From Streptomyces sedi (GTDB lineage Bacteria > Actinomycetota > Actinomycetes > Streptomycetales > Streptomycetaceae): a stretch of DNA of 64,000 bases. The notes under the pieces are model-generated. The model saw nothing but the letters and a program-made list of their open reading frames with translations. It was not told where the DNA came from and did not search any database. Shown piece by piece: positions 1 to 7,677 of this stretch (within the stretch, counting starts at the first letter, position 1; every line of letters begins with the position of its first letter). The translations under genes were made by a program, and so were the position numbers. The stretch lies in the NCBI RefSeq assembly GCF_006335015.1, contig NZ_VDGT01000013.1, forward strand, positions 146,151 to 210,150. Direction: 5' to 3'.

Positions 1-42
1 GCGGGCCCCGGCCCCTTTGACGGGCTGGCGTGGTCGGACCCG

Positions 43-828
43 TCAGGCCGTCGCCGCGGGCGCCAGCGCCGGCCACGCCACCGTGACCTCGCCCTGGCGC
101 CAGCGCCGCGGCCCGTCCGTCAGTGGCCAGTCCGCGCGCAGCGCGGCGACGGCGCGCAGCCACCGCTGCCGCACGCCCAGCGGCGCGTAGGCCGCCGCCG
201 AGGCCCATGCCCGGTCGAAGTCGCGTAGGAAGGCGTGCACCGGCTCACCGGGCACGTTCCGGTGGATCAACGCCTTCGGCAGCCGTTCCGCGAGGTCGGA
301 CGGCGCGCCCAGCGACGCGAGCCGGGCCGCGAAGGTCACCGTGCGCGGCCCCTCCGGGCCCAGCGCCACCCACACCTGGCGGCGGCCGATCTCGTCGCAG
401 GTGCCCTCGACCAGCAGCCCGTCCGGCGCCAGTCGGGAGCACAGCGTCGCCCACGCGCCGGCGACCCGCTCCTCGTCGTACTGGCGCAGCACGTTCGCCG
501 CCCTGACCAGCGTGGGCCGTTCGCCGCCCGGCAGCGCCAGTTCGAAGCCGCCGTGCGTGAAGGCGAGCCCCGGTTCGGTCCAGGGGCGGGCGGCTGCGAC
601 CCGCTCGCGGTCGATCTCCACGCCGACCACCCGCACGTCGGGGCGGACCGCGCGCAGCCGGTGCAGCAGCTCGACCGCGGTCCAGGGCGCGGCGCCGAAC
701 CCGAGGTCGACGGCGAGCGGCCGGGCGGCCGAGCGGAGCGCGCGGCCGTGGGTGGCGGCGATCCAGCGGTCCATTCGCCGCAGCCTGTTCGGATGCGTCG
801 TCCCCCTGGTCACCTGCCCCTCCGCCAT
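43..828 (-). CDS. Class I SAM-dependent methyltransferase, substrate unknown
   Basis: 261 residues with a class I SAM-methyltransferase core. Motif I (AVDLGFGAAPW) is at residues 39-49, and the acidic residue that normally binds the SAM ribose is Glu71 in VVGVEIDRERV. The C-terminal third has no feature I can tie to a substrate. It is transcribed divergently from mshA, 92 bp away. The ATG is preceded by TACGCT (841 down to 836) with a 7-base gap and no Shine-Dalgarno sequence, so the transcript is probably leaderless and this start is favoured. The fold is secure; the substrate is not predictable from sequence. Confidence 0.75.
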   Translation of the reverse strand: MAEGQVTRGTTHPNRLRRMDRWIAATHGRALRSAARPLAVDLGFGAAPWTAVELLHRLRAVRPDVRVVGVEIDRERVAAARPWTEPGLAFTHGGFELALPGGERPTLVRAANVLRQYDEERVAGAWATLCSRLAPDGLLVEGTCDEIGRRQVWVALGPEGPRTVTFAARLASLGAPSDLAERLPKALIHRNVPGEPVHAFLRDFDRAWASAAAYAPLGVRQRWLRAVAALRADWPLTDGPRRWRQGEVTVAWPALAPAATA

Positions 829-920
829 GCGAGGGAGCGTAACCCGCGCGCGGGAACAGCCGCGCCCGTCGCACGGTTGTTTCGGGGAGGTCCGCCGCCA
901 CCTTCGTTCGAGGAGCCCCT

Positions 921-2204
921 GTGCCGCACATCCGCCGGGTAGCGATGTTCAGTGTGCACACGTCACCGCTCCACCAGCCGGGCACCGGGGACGCGGGCGG
1001 GATGAACGTGTACATCGTCGAGTTGGCCCGCCAGCTCGCCGCGCTCGGTACCGAGGTCGAGGTCTTCACCCGGGCCACCGAGGGCGGCCTCGAACCCTGT
1101 GTGGAGCTGGCCCCCGGCGTCCTGGTGCGGCACATCGACGCCGGCCCCTACGAGGGCCTGAGCAAGGAGGAGCTGCCGGCGCAGCTGTGCGCGTTCACCC
1201 ACGGGGTGACCCAGGTCTGGGCGGCCAGGGCGCCCGGCTACTTCGACCTGGTGCACTCGCACTACTGGCTCTCCGGGCACGTCGGCTGGCTGGCAGCGGA
1301 ACGCTGGGGCGTGCCGCTGGTGCACGCCATGCACACCATGGCCAAGGTGAAGAACGCGGCGCTCGCCACCGGCGACACGCCCGAGCCGGCCGCCAGGGAG
1401 ATCGGCGAGACCCAGATCGTGCGCGCCGCCGACCGGCTGATCGCCAACACGGCGGAGGAGGCCGGGCAGTTGGTGCGCCACTACGACGCCGACCCGGCGC
1501 GCACCGCCGTCGTCCACCCCGGGGTCAACCTCGACGTCTTCCGTCCCGCCGACGGCCGGGCGGCGGCCCGCCGCCGGCTGGGGCTGCCGGAGGACGGCGT
1601 GGTGCTGCTCTTCGCCGGGCGCATCCAGCCGCTGAAGGGGCCGGACATCCTGCTGCACGCCGTGCGCGAGCTGGTCGACGGCGACCCGGGCCTGCGCGAA
1701 CGGCTGGTGGTGCCGATCGTCGGCGGGCCCAGCGGTTCCGGCCTCGCCCGCCCCGAACGGTTGCAGAAGCTCGCGGTGCGGCTCGGCATCGCCGACCTGG
1801 TGCGGTTCCGGCCGCCGGTCGCCCAGGACCGGCTCGCCGACTGGTACCGGGCGGCGAGCGCGCTGGTGATGCCGTCCTACAGCGAGTCGTTCGGCCTGGT
1901 CGCCGCCGAGGCGCAGGCCTGCGGCACGCCGGTGGTGGCGGCGGCCGTCGGGGGGCTGCCGGTGATCGTGGGGGAGGGGGAGACGGGGTTCCTGATCGGC
2001 GGCCACGACCCGGCGGAGTTCGCCGGCGCGCTGCGCCGCTTCTGCGACCACCCAGGGCTCGTCGACCGGTTCGGCGAGGCGGCGCACCGGCGCGCGGCGC
2101 GGTTCGGCTGGGACACGGCGGCGCGGGAGACCCTTGAGGTGTACGGGGCCGCGCGCGAGGAACGGCGCTTCGCCGCGTCCGGCCTACGATCGGCGCATGG
2201 CTGA
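921..2204 (+). CDS. mshA: D-inositol-3-phosphate glycosyltransferase (mycothiol biosynthesis)
   Basis: 427-residue GT4-family glycosyltransferase. It transfers GlcNAc from UDP-GlcNAc to 1L-inositol 1-phosphate, the first committed step of mycothiol synthesis in the cytoplasm. The N-terminal donor loop GTGDAGGMNVYIVELAR (residues 21-37) is typical of MshA. The C-terminal Rossmann domain has the retaining-GT E-x7-E motif in SESFGLVAAEAQACG (about residues 321-335), followed by GTPVVAAAVGGLP. GTG at 921 follows AGGAG (911-915) at good spacing and gives a normal family length. The end overlaps the next gene by 8 bases. Confidence 0.95.
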   Translation: MPHIRRVAMFSVHTSPLHQPGTGDAGGMNVYIVELARQLAALGTEVEVFTRATEGGLEPCVELAPGVLVRHIDAGPYEGLSKEELPAQLCAFTHGVTQVWAARAPGYFDLVHSHYWLSGHVGWLAAERWGVPLVHAMHTMAKVKNAALATGDTPEPAAREIGETQIVRAADRLIANTAEEAGQLVRHYDADPARTAVVHPGVNLDVFRPADGRAAARRRLGLPEDGVVLLFAGRIQPLKGPDILLHAVRELVDGDPGLRERLVVPIVGGPSGSGLARPERLQKLAVRLGIADLVRFRPPVAQDRLADWYRAASALVMPSYSESFGLVAAEAQACGTPVVAAAVGGLPVIVGEGETGFLIGGHDPAEFAGALRRFCDHPGLVDRFGEAAHRRAARFGWDTAARETLEVYGAAREERRFAASGLRSAHG

Positions 2205-2727
2205 CGCAGACCCCGGTACGACGCCCCAGGATCAGGACCAGGACCAGGGCCCGGCCCGCGTGATCGAGGAGGCGCTGCGCGACTCGGGCGCCGACTGGGA
2301 GAACCCGCACCCCGGCCACTACGTGGTCTCGCTGCCGGGCACCCGCAAGCTCTCCACCACCTGCTCCCTGGTGGTCGGGGAACACGCCCTGTCGGTCAAC
2401 GCGTTCGTGGTGCGCCGCCCCGACGAGAACCACGAGGCGGTCTACCGCTGGCTGCTGGAGCGCAACACCCGGCTGTACGGGGTGGCGTTCGCCGTCGACC
2501 GGCTCGGCGACGTCTATCTGACGGGGCGGCTGCCGCTGGCGTCGATCACGCCGGTGGAGATCGACCGGCTGCTGGGGGTGGTGCTGGAGAACGCGGACGG
2601 CTCGTTCAACACGCTGCTGGAGCTGGGGTTCGCGTCGGCGATCCGCCGCGAGCACGCGTGGCGCGTGGCCCGCGGTGAGTCGACGCGCAACCTGGACGCC
2701 TTCCGCCACCTGACCGAGGGCCGGTAG
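2197..2727 (+). CDS. YbjN domain-containing protein
   Basis: 176 residues, by resemblance a YbjN-superfamily protein (type III secretion chaperone-like fold). Recognisable stretches are PGHYVVSLPGTRKLSTTCSL, the ERNTRLYGVAFAVD segment and a C-terminal LGFASAIRREHAWR. No enzymatic residues are visible; members of this superfamily are thought to act in protein interaction. I chose ATG at 2197 over an upstream in-frame start because TACGAT (2185-2190) lies six bases before it with no ribosome binding site, a leaderless pattern. It overlaps the end of mshA, so it may also be cotranscribed. This gene commonly follows mshA in Streptomyces. Confidence 0.8.
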   Translation: MADADPGTTPQDQDQDQGPARVIEEALRDSGADWENPHPGHYVVSLPGTRKLSTTCSLVVGEHALSVNAFVVRRPDENHEAVYRWLLERNTRLYGVAFAVDRLGDVYLTGRLPLASITPVEIDRLLGVVLENADGSFNTLLELGFASAIRREHAWRVARGESTRNLDAFRHLTEGR

Positions 2728-2786
2728 CGACCGCCCGCCCGGGCAGCTCGGCACCGTCGTCGTCCTCCCCCCGCCACCCATGCACC

Positions 2787-2893
2787 GCGCAGTTCCCCGC
2801 GCTCCCCAACAGGCCGTCACCGGCCGAGGGTGAACCCGCACCAGACCGACCACGCCCACCCCCACCAGGGGCGCGAGGAACTGCGCGAGCAAC
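2787..2893. repeat. Intergenic palindromic repeat (GCGCAGTTCCCCGCG family), copy 1
   Basis: Left arm GCGCAGTTCCCCGCGC at 2787 and right arm GGGGCGCGAGGAACTGCGCG ending near 2888 are inverted repeats about 60 bases apart. The spacer is close to the reverse complement of the spacer at 35078-35137, upstream of nuoA. The rest of this 262-base gap (2894-2989) holds imperfect tandem copies of a CGACCACGACGCACC-like unit and no gene. Confidence 0.8.
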
Positions 2894-2989
2894 CCACCAC
2901 GGGGCCGCGGTCGACGACCCACCGCGACCACGACGCACCCACCACGACCACGACAAACCCGCCGCGACCACGACGCACCCGCCGTCGAT

Positions 2990-5689
2990 TCACCCCGAAA
3001 CCGCCGGAGGCAACCGCTGCTCGGCCCAGATGACCTTGCCGTCCCTGCTGTGCCGCGTTCCCCACCGGTGCGCGTAGTGGGAGACCAGGAAGAGCCCGCG
3101 CCCGCCCTCGTCCGTCGCCGCCGCGTTGCGGACGTGCGGCGAGGTGCCGCTGTGGTCCGACACCTCGCAGATCAGCGACCGGTCGCGCAGCAGCCGCACC
3201 CGGATCGGTCCGAGGCCGTGCCGCAGCGCGTTGGTCACCAGCTCCGTGACGATCAGCTCCGTGCCGAACGCGACCGGGTCCAGCCCCCAGTCGGCCATCG
3301 CCTCCGCGACCCTGGCCCGGCTGGCCGGGACGGCCGAGGAGTCCTCGGGGACCTCCCACTCGGCGACGCGGTCCGGCGCGAGCCTGCGCGTGCTGGCGAT
3401 CAGCAGCGCCACGTCGTCCGTGGGGTGCTTCGGCAGCATCGCGGCGAGCACCGCGTCGCAGGCCGGCGACGGCGCCGCGGGCGCGGCGGCGAGGGCGCGG
3501 CCGAGACGCGCCAGCCCGTCGTCGATGTCGCGGTCCCGCGACTCGACCAGTCCGTCCGTGTAGAGCCCGATCCTGGTGCCCTCCGGCAGTTCGAGCGTGA
3601 CGGTCTCGAACGGCATCCCGACTCCGACGCCGAGCGGCGGGTGGGCGGGCAGCTCGGCGAGTTCCACGGTGCCGTCGGGGTAGGCCAGCACCGGCGGCAG
3701 GTGCCCGGCGCGGCCCAGGACGCAGCGGCCGTCGACCGGGTCGTAGATCGCGTACAGGCAGGTGGCGCCGGTCAGCGGGCCCGTCGGGTTGAGGCCGCCG
3801 TTCTCCTCGCTGCGTTCGGCCAGCTCGTCGAGGCGTCCCAGCAGGTCCTCGGCCGTCAGGTCGAGCGCGGCGAAGTTGTGCACCGCCCCGCGCAGCAGCC
3901 CCATCGTGACGGCCGCGTGCAGCCCGTGGCCGACGATGTCGCCGACGACGAGCGCGACCCGAGCGCCGGAGAGCGGGATCACGTCGAAGAAGTCCCCGCC
4001 GACGCCGGCCTGCGCCGGCAGGTAGCGGGAGGCGGCGACGACGGCCGACTGCGGCGGCACCTCGGTGGGCAGCAGGCTGCGCTGGAGCGCCTCCGTCATG
4101 TCGTGTTCCCTGGTGTAGCGGCGCGCGTTCTCCACGCAGACGGCGGTCCGCGCGGCCAGCTCCTCCGCCAGCGACAGGTCGTCCATGTCGAACGGTTCGG
4201 GCCGGTCGGGCCCGCGCCAGAAGCCGGCGAGGCCGACGACCACGCCGCGCGACACCAGCGGCGCGGTGATCAACGAGTGCAGCCCGGCGTCCAGCATCCG
4301 TCGCGCGAAGGTGTCGTCGCCGCGGTGCCACCACTCCTCGGCCGCCAGGTCGGCGGTGAGCACGGGCCGGCCGGCCAGCAGCTCGGCGACCTGCGGCGTT
4401 CCGCCCTCCAGCCGGAACGCGGTGCCCGCCGGGTGCAGCGGCGCGGCCGGCCCGGCCGGGCCGACGGCGGCCCGCCGGACGCGTTCCTCGGCGCCGACGG
4501 CCTCCTCGCCGCGCAGCACCGCCTCGGCGAGGTCCACGCTGACGAGGTCGGCGAAGTCGGGTGCCGCCACCTCGGTGAGTTCCTCGGCGGTCCGGCGCAC
4601 GTCCAGCGTGGTGCCGATGGCGACGCTGGCGCGGTAGAGCAGCGCCAGCCGGCGCTGGGCGGCCTCCGCCTGCCCGCTGAGCACCCGCATCTCGGTGGTG
4701 TCGCGCAGCGTGGTGACGGTGCCGGGGCGTTCGCCGCCGTCGTGGATCAGCCGGTGGTTGACGGTGATCAGCCGGTCGCCCCAGAGGTGCACCTCGTCGG
4801 TCACCTCCCGGTCGGAGGCCAGCAGCCGCACCGTTCTGCGGTCCAGTCCCAGCTCGTCCACGCGTCGCCCGGTCGCGTCGGGCCCGAGCCGGAGGAGCCG
4901 TTCCGCCTCCTCGTTCACCAGCGTCAGCCGCTGCCCGGTGTCCAGGATCAGCACGCCCTCGCGCACCGCGTGCAGCACCGCGTCGTGGTGCTCGTACATG
5001 CGGGTGATCTCGGCCGGGCCCAGGCCCCTGGTCTGCCGCAGCAGGCGCCGGCTGACGAGTGCCGTTCCGCCGGTGACGAGCGCGACGGCGAGGAGCGCCG
5101 AGCCGACGGCCAGCGGCAGCTCGTCGGAGATCAGCAGGTTGACGGTCCTGACGGTGACGCCGGCGCTGACCATGCCGACGGTCTCGCCGTTCTCGTCCTC
5201 GACGGGAACGGTGGCCTGGTGCAGCGGGCCGAGCGTGCCCTCCAGCGACTCGGTGACGGTCTCCCCGGCGCGGACCGGGTCGAGGCTGCCGACGAACTTC
5301 TTGCCGATCCGGTCGGTCTTGGGGTGGGTGTAGCGGACGCCCTCGTAGTCGAGCACCACGATGAAGTCGACGTCGGAGCCCTTTCGCGCGGCCTCGGCGC
5401 GCGGCTGGAGCAGCCGGGTGGGGTCGTCGGACTCCAGGGCCTCGACCATGCCGGGGCCGTTGGCGAACGACTCGGCGGCGCTGAGGCTGCGCTGGACGGC
5501 GGCCCGCGTCTTGTCGCCGCGGGACTGGAGGATCAGCGCGGTCACGGCGGACGTGGCCAGCAGCAGGACGATGACCAGCTGGATGAGGAACATCTGCCCG
5601 ACCACGCTGCGCCCGCTGAGCACCGTCCCGAAGGCCCGCCCGCGCGCCCGGCGGAGCCCGTCGAGGACGGAACGGAGGATTGCCCGCAT
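2990..5689 (-). CDS. SpoIIE-family PP2C phosphatase with Cache, PAS, GAF and anti-sigma-type HATPase domains
   Basis: 899-residue membrane sensor/phosphatase. Order: TM helix (about 32-55), extracellular Cache-like region, second TM helix, PAS (HAVREGVLILD onwards), GAF, SpoIIE/PP2C phosphatase (GGDFFDVIPL, GDIVGHGLHAA and PTDDVALLIA carry the metal-binding Asp residues) and an RsbW-like HATPase (ELVTNALRHG, DEGGRGLFLVS). The family dephosphorylates anti-anti-sigma factors, and the fused kinase-like domain may antagonise the same partner. I start at ATG 5689 (weak GTGGAA upstream) because the longer frame would run 13 bases into the divergent gpmA. No sigma factor or STAS gene is nearby, so the partner is unknown. 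Confidence 0.88.
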   Translation of the reverse strand: MRAILRSVLDGLRRARGRAFGTVLSGRSVVGQMFLIQLVIVLLLATSAVTALILQSRGDKTRAAVQRSLSAAESFANGPGMVEALESDDPTRLLQPRAEAARKGSDVDFIVVLDYEGVRYTHPKTDRIGKKFVGSLDPVRAGETVTESLEGTLGPLHQATVPVEDENGETVGMVSAGVTVRTVNLLISDELPLAVGSALLAVALVTGGTALVSRRLLRQTRGLGPAEITRMYEHHDAVLHAVREGVLILDTGQRLTLVNEEAERLLRLGPDATGRRVDELGLDRRTVRLLASDREVTDEVHLWGDRLITVNHRLIHDGGERPGTVTTLRDTTEMRVLSGQAEAAQRRLALLYRASVAIGTTLDVRRTAEELTEVAAPDFADLVSVDLAEAVLRGEEAVGAEERVRRAAVGPAGPAAPLHPAGTAFRLEGGTPQVAELLAGRPVLTADLAAEEWWHRGDDTFARRMLDAGLHSLITAPLVSRGVVVGLAGFWRGPDRPEPFDMDDLSLAEELAARTAVCVENARRYTREHDMTEALQRSLLPTEVPPQSAVVAASRYLPAQAGVGGDFFDVIPLSGARVALVVGDIVGHGLHAAVTMGLLRGAVHNFAALDLTAEDLLGRLDELAERSEENGGLNPTGPLTGATCLYAIYDPVDGRCVLGRAGHLPPVLAYPDGTVELAELPAHPPLGVGVGMPFETVTLELPEGTRIGLYTDGLVESRDRDIDDGLARLGRALAAAPAAPSPACDAVLAAMLPKHPTDDVALLIASTRRLAPDRVAEWEVPEDSSAVPASRARVAEAMADWGLDPVAFGTELIVTELVTNALRHGLGPIRVRLLRDRSLICEVSDHSGTSPHVRNAAATDEGGRGLFLVSHYAHRWGTRHSRDGKVIWAEQRLPPAVSG

Positions 5690-5760
5690 TTTTCCACTCT
5701 GCACCAGGCGGCGTCCGGGGGCCGGGTTTCCGTCTCCGGGGGCTCGTCTACGCTCGGCAC

Positions 5761-6519
5761 ATGGCCGACGCACCGTACAAGCTGATCCTGCTCCGCCATG
5801 GCGAGAGCGACTGGAACGCGAAGAACCTCTTCACCGGGTGGGTGGACGTCAACCTCACCGAGAAGGGCGAGAAGGAGGCCGTTCGCGGCGGTGAGCTGCT
5901 GAAGGACGCCGGGCTGCTGCCGGACGTGCTGCACACCTCGCTGCTCAAGCGGGCCATCCGCACCGCCAACCTGGCGCTGGACGCCGCGGACCGCGCCTGG
6001 CTGCCGGTCCACCGTTCGTGGCGGCTGAACGAGCGCCACTACGGCGCGCTCCAGGGCAAGGACAAGGCGGCCACCCTCGCCGAGTTCGGCGAGGAGCAGT
6101 TCATGAAGTGGCGCCGTTCCTACGACACGCCGCCGCCCGAGCTCGCCGACGGCGCCGAGTGGTCGCAGAGCGACGACCCGCGCTACGGCGGCATCCCCAG
6201 CGAGCTGCGCCCGCGCACCGAGTGCCTCAAGGACGTCGTCGAGCGGATGCTGCCCTACTGGTACGACGCGATCGTCCCCGACCTCGACGCCGGCCGCACC
6301 GTCCTCGTCGCCGCGCACGGCAACAGCCTGCGCGCGCTGGTCAAGCACCTCGACGGGGTCTCCGACGAGGCCATCGTCGGCCTGAACATCCCCACCGGCA
6401 TCCCGCTCCTCTACGAACTGGACGCCGACTACCGCCCGCTGACCCCCGGTGGCCGCTACCTCGACCCCGAGGCCGCCAAGGACGCCATCGCCGCGGTGGC
6501 CAACCAGGGCAAGAAGTAG
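5761..6519 (+). CDS. gpmA: 2,3-bisphosphoglycerate-dependent phosphoglycerate mutase
   Basis: 252 residues, the normal length for dPGM. It interconverts 3- and 2-phosphoglycerate in glycolysis and gluconeogenesis. The phosphohistidine motif LLRHGESDWN is near the N-terminus, the second catalytic histidine is in VAAHGNSLRALVKHL, and LNERHYGALQG and RRSYDTPPP are characteristic. TACGCT (5749-5754) is six bases upstream of ATG 5761 and there is no Shine-Dalgarno sequence, so a leaderless start is chosen over upstream in-frame codons. Divergent from the SpoIIE-type gene. A strong hairpin follows the stop codon. Confidence 0.96.
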   Translation: MADAPYKLILLRHGESDWNAKNLFTGWVDVNLTEKGEKEAVRGGELLKDAGLLPDVLHTSLLKRAIRTANLALDAADRAWLPVHRSWRLNERHYGALQGKDKAATLAEFGEEQFMKWRRSYDTPPPELADGAEWSQSDDPRYGGIPSELRPRTECLKDVVERMLPYWYDAIVPDLDAGRTVLVAAHGNSLRALVKHLDGVSDEAIVGLNIPTGIPLLYELDADYRPLTPGGRYLDPEAAKDAIAAVANQGKK

Positions 6520-6536
6520 CCGGGGCCCGCACGGCA

Positions 6537-6578
6537 GAGCCCCCGTCGTCGCCCGCGCCCGGGCGACGACGGGGGCTC
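6537..6578. terminator. Bidirectional terminator hairpin, gpmA / cysteine-rich peptide gene
   Basis: Perfect 18-bp inverted repeat (6537-6554 and 6561-6578) with a 6-base loop, between two convergent stop codons at 6519 and 6586. There is no T-tract, as is common in Streptomyces. Confidence 0.85.
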
Positions 6579-6585
6579 GCGTGCG

Positions 6586-6690
6586 TCAGCCGCAGTTTCC
6601 CCCGCACTGGCAGGAGGAGCCCGACTGGCAGCCGCAGCTGCAACCCGAGCCGCAGCCGCAGGCGCCCGGTGGGGTGGGTGAGACGGCCAT
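6586..6690 (-). CDS. 34-residue cysteine-rich peptide, metallothionein-like
   Basis: Short frame: ATG at 6690, TGA at 6588-6586. The peptide has eight cysteines in 34 residues (11, 13, 17, 19, 21, 27, 29, 33), including four Cys-x-Cys steps, separated by Gly, Ser, Gln and Asn, with no hydrophobic core or signal peptide. That composition suggests thiolate metal binding, as in metallothioneins. Translation is supported by GAGGGG 8 bases before the ATG and by a hairpin directly after the stop. It lies downstream of and codirectional with phoU (123-base gap); TTGACG (6755-6750) and TCCAAT (6730-6725) could be its own promoter. Function is inferred from composition only. Confidence 0.7.
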   Translation of the reverse strand: MAVSPTPPGACGCGSGCSCGCQSGSSCQCGGNCG

Positions 6691-6813
6691 GGGTGAGTCC
6701 CCTCTTCGGCGGTGTGTCCCCCTCATTGGATGTCCGCACCACCCGGGAGCGTCAACGGCGCAACGGCAGCGCGCGGGCGTGCGCCCGCGCGCGACCGCGG
6801 TAGCGCGCGGGGC

Positions 6814-7488
6814 TCAGGCACCGGCCTCCGGCTCCGGCGTGAACTCGTCCGCGTGCTCCCCCGTGACCAGGAACACCACCCGCCGCGCGATCGACACCGC
6901 GTGGTCGGCGAACCGCTCGTAGTAACGGCCCAGCAGCGTCACGTCCACGGCCGTCTCGATGCCGTGGTTCCAGCGGTCGTCCAGCAGATGGCTGAAGAGC
7001 GTCCGGTGCAACGAGTCCATCTCGTCGTCGTCCTGCTCCAGCTGCATCGCCAGCTCGACATCCTTGGTCAGCAACACCTCCGTGGCCTTCGCCATCAGCC
7101 GCTGCGCCAGCTGCCCCATCTCCAGGATGGTCGCCGACAGGTCGCGCGGCACGGCCGAGTCGGGGAAGCGCAGCCGCGCCACCTTCGCCACGTGCTGCGC
7201 CAGGTCGCCGCAGCGCTCCAGGTCGGCGCTCATCCGCAGGCTGGTCACCACGATCCGCAGATCGGTGGCGACCGGCTGCTGCCGCGCCAGCAGCGCGATC
7301 GCCGCGTTCTCCAGGTCGCGGTGCATCTCGTCGACCTTGTCGTCGGCCTCGATCACGTTCTCGGCCAGCCGCAGGTCGGCGTCCAACATCGCGGTCGTGG
7401 CCCGCCCTATCGCGGAGCCGACGAACCGCGCCATCTCGACCAGGCTGTCGCTGATCGCATCCAGTTCCTCGTGGTACGCGTCACGCAT
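6814..7488 (-). CDS. phoU: Phosphate signalling protein PhoU
   Basis: 224 residues of two tandem three-helix PhoU repeats, with characteristic acidic metal-binding segments (MHRDLENAAIALL, DEMDSLHRTLFSHLL, ERFADHAVSIARRVV). In the family it links the Pst transporter to the PhoR kinase and dampens Pho signalling when phosphate is sufficient. GGAAGGA lies just upstream of ATG 7488. It is divergent from phoR-phoP, and the shared spacer holds PHO boxes reading in the phoU direction, so PhoP activation of phoU is likely. Confidence 0.95.
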   Translation of the reverse strand: MRDAYHEELDAISDSLVEMARFVGSAIGRATTAMLDADLRLAENVIEADDKVDEMHRDLENAAIALLARQQPVATDLRIVVTSLRMSADLERCGDLAQHVAKVARLRFPDSAVPRDLSATILEMGQLAQRLMAKATEVLLTKDVELAMQLEQDDDEMDSLHRTLFSHLLDDRWNHGIETAVDVTLLGRYYERFADHAVSIARRVVFLVTGEHADEFTPEPEAGA

Positions 7489-7561
7489 GACTGTCCTTCC
7501 TCACCCGACACATCCCGAACACATAGGTTGCCGCGTCTCAAGCTCTGTCCGGAAAGCAGCC

Positions 7562-7605
7562 GTTTCCGCCCCGTCAAGTGAACCATCGCTGTCACCAAGG
7601 TGAAC
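7562..7605 (-). promoter_or_regulatory. PHO box (PhoP direct repeats) between phoU and phoR
   Basis: Reading on the minus strand from 7605: GTTCACCTTGG, TGACAGCGATG, GTTCACTTGAC, GGGGCGGAAAC, four consecutive 11-base units. Units 1 and 3 match the Streptomyces PhoP repeat GTTCACC at its usual 22-base period; units 2 and 4 are weaker. Position fits PhoP control of phoU and possibly of phoR-phoP. Confidence 0.8.
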
Positions 7606-7677
7606 TCTCCCGGGCGTCCGGACGAGCATCTTCGGTCAGCTCTGTGGCACCGGGCCCGCGCGGCATAACCTGAGGAT

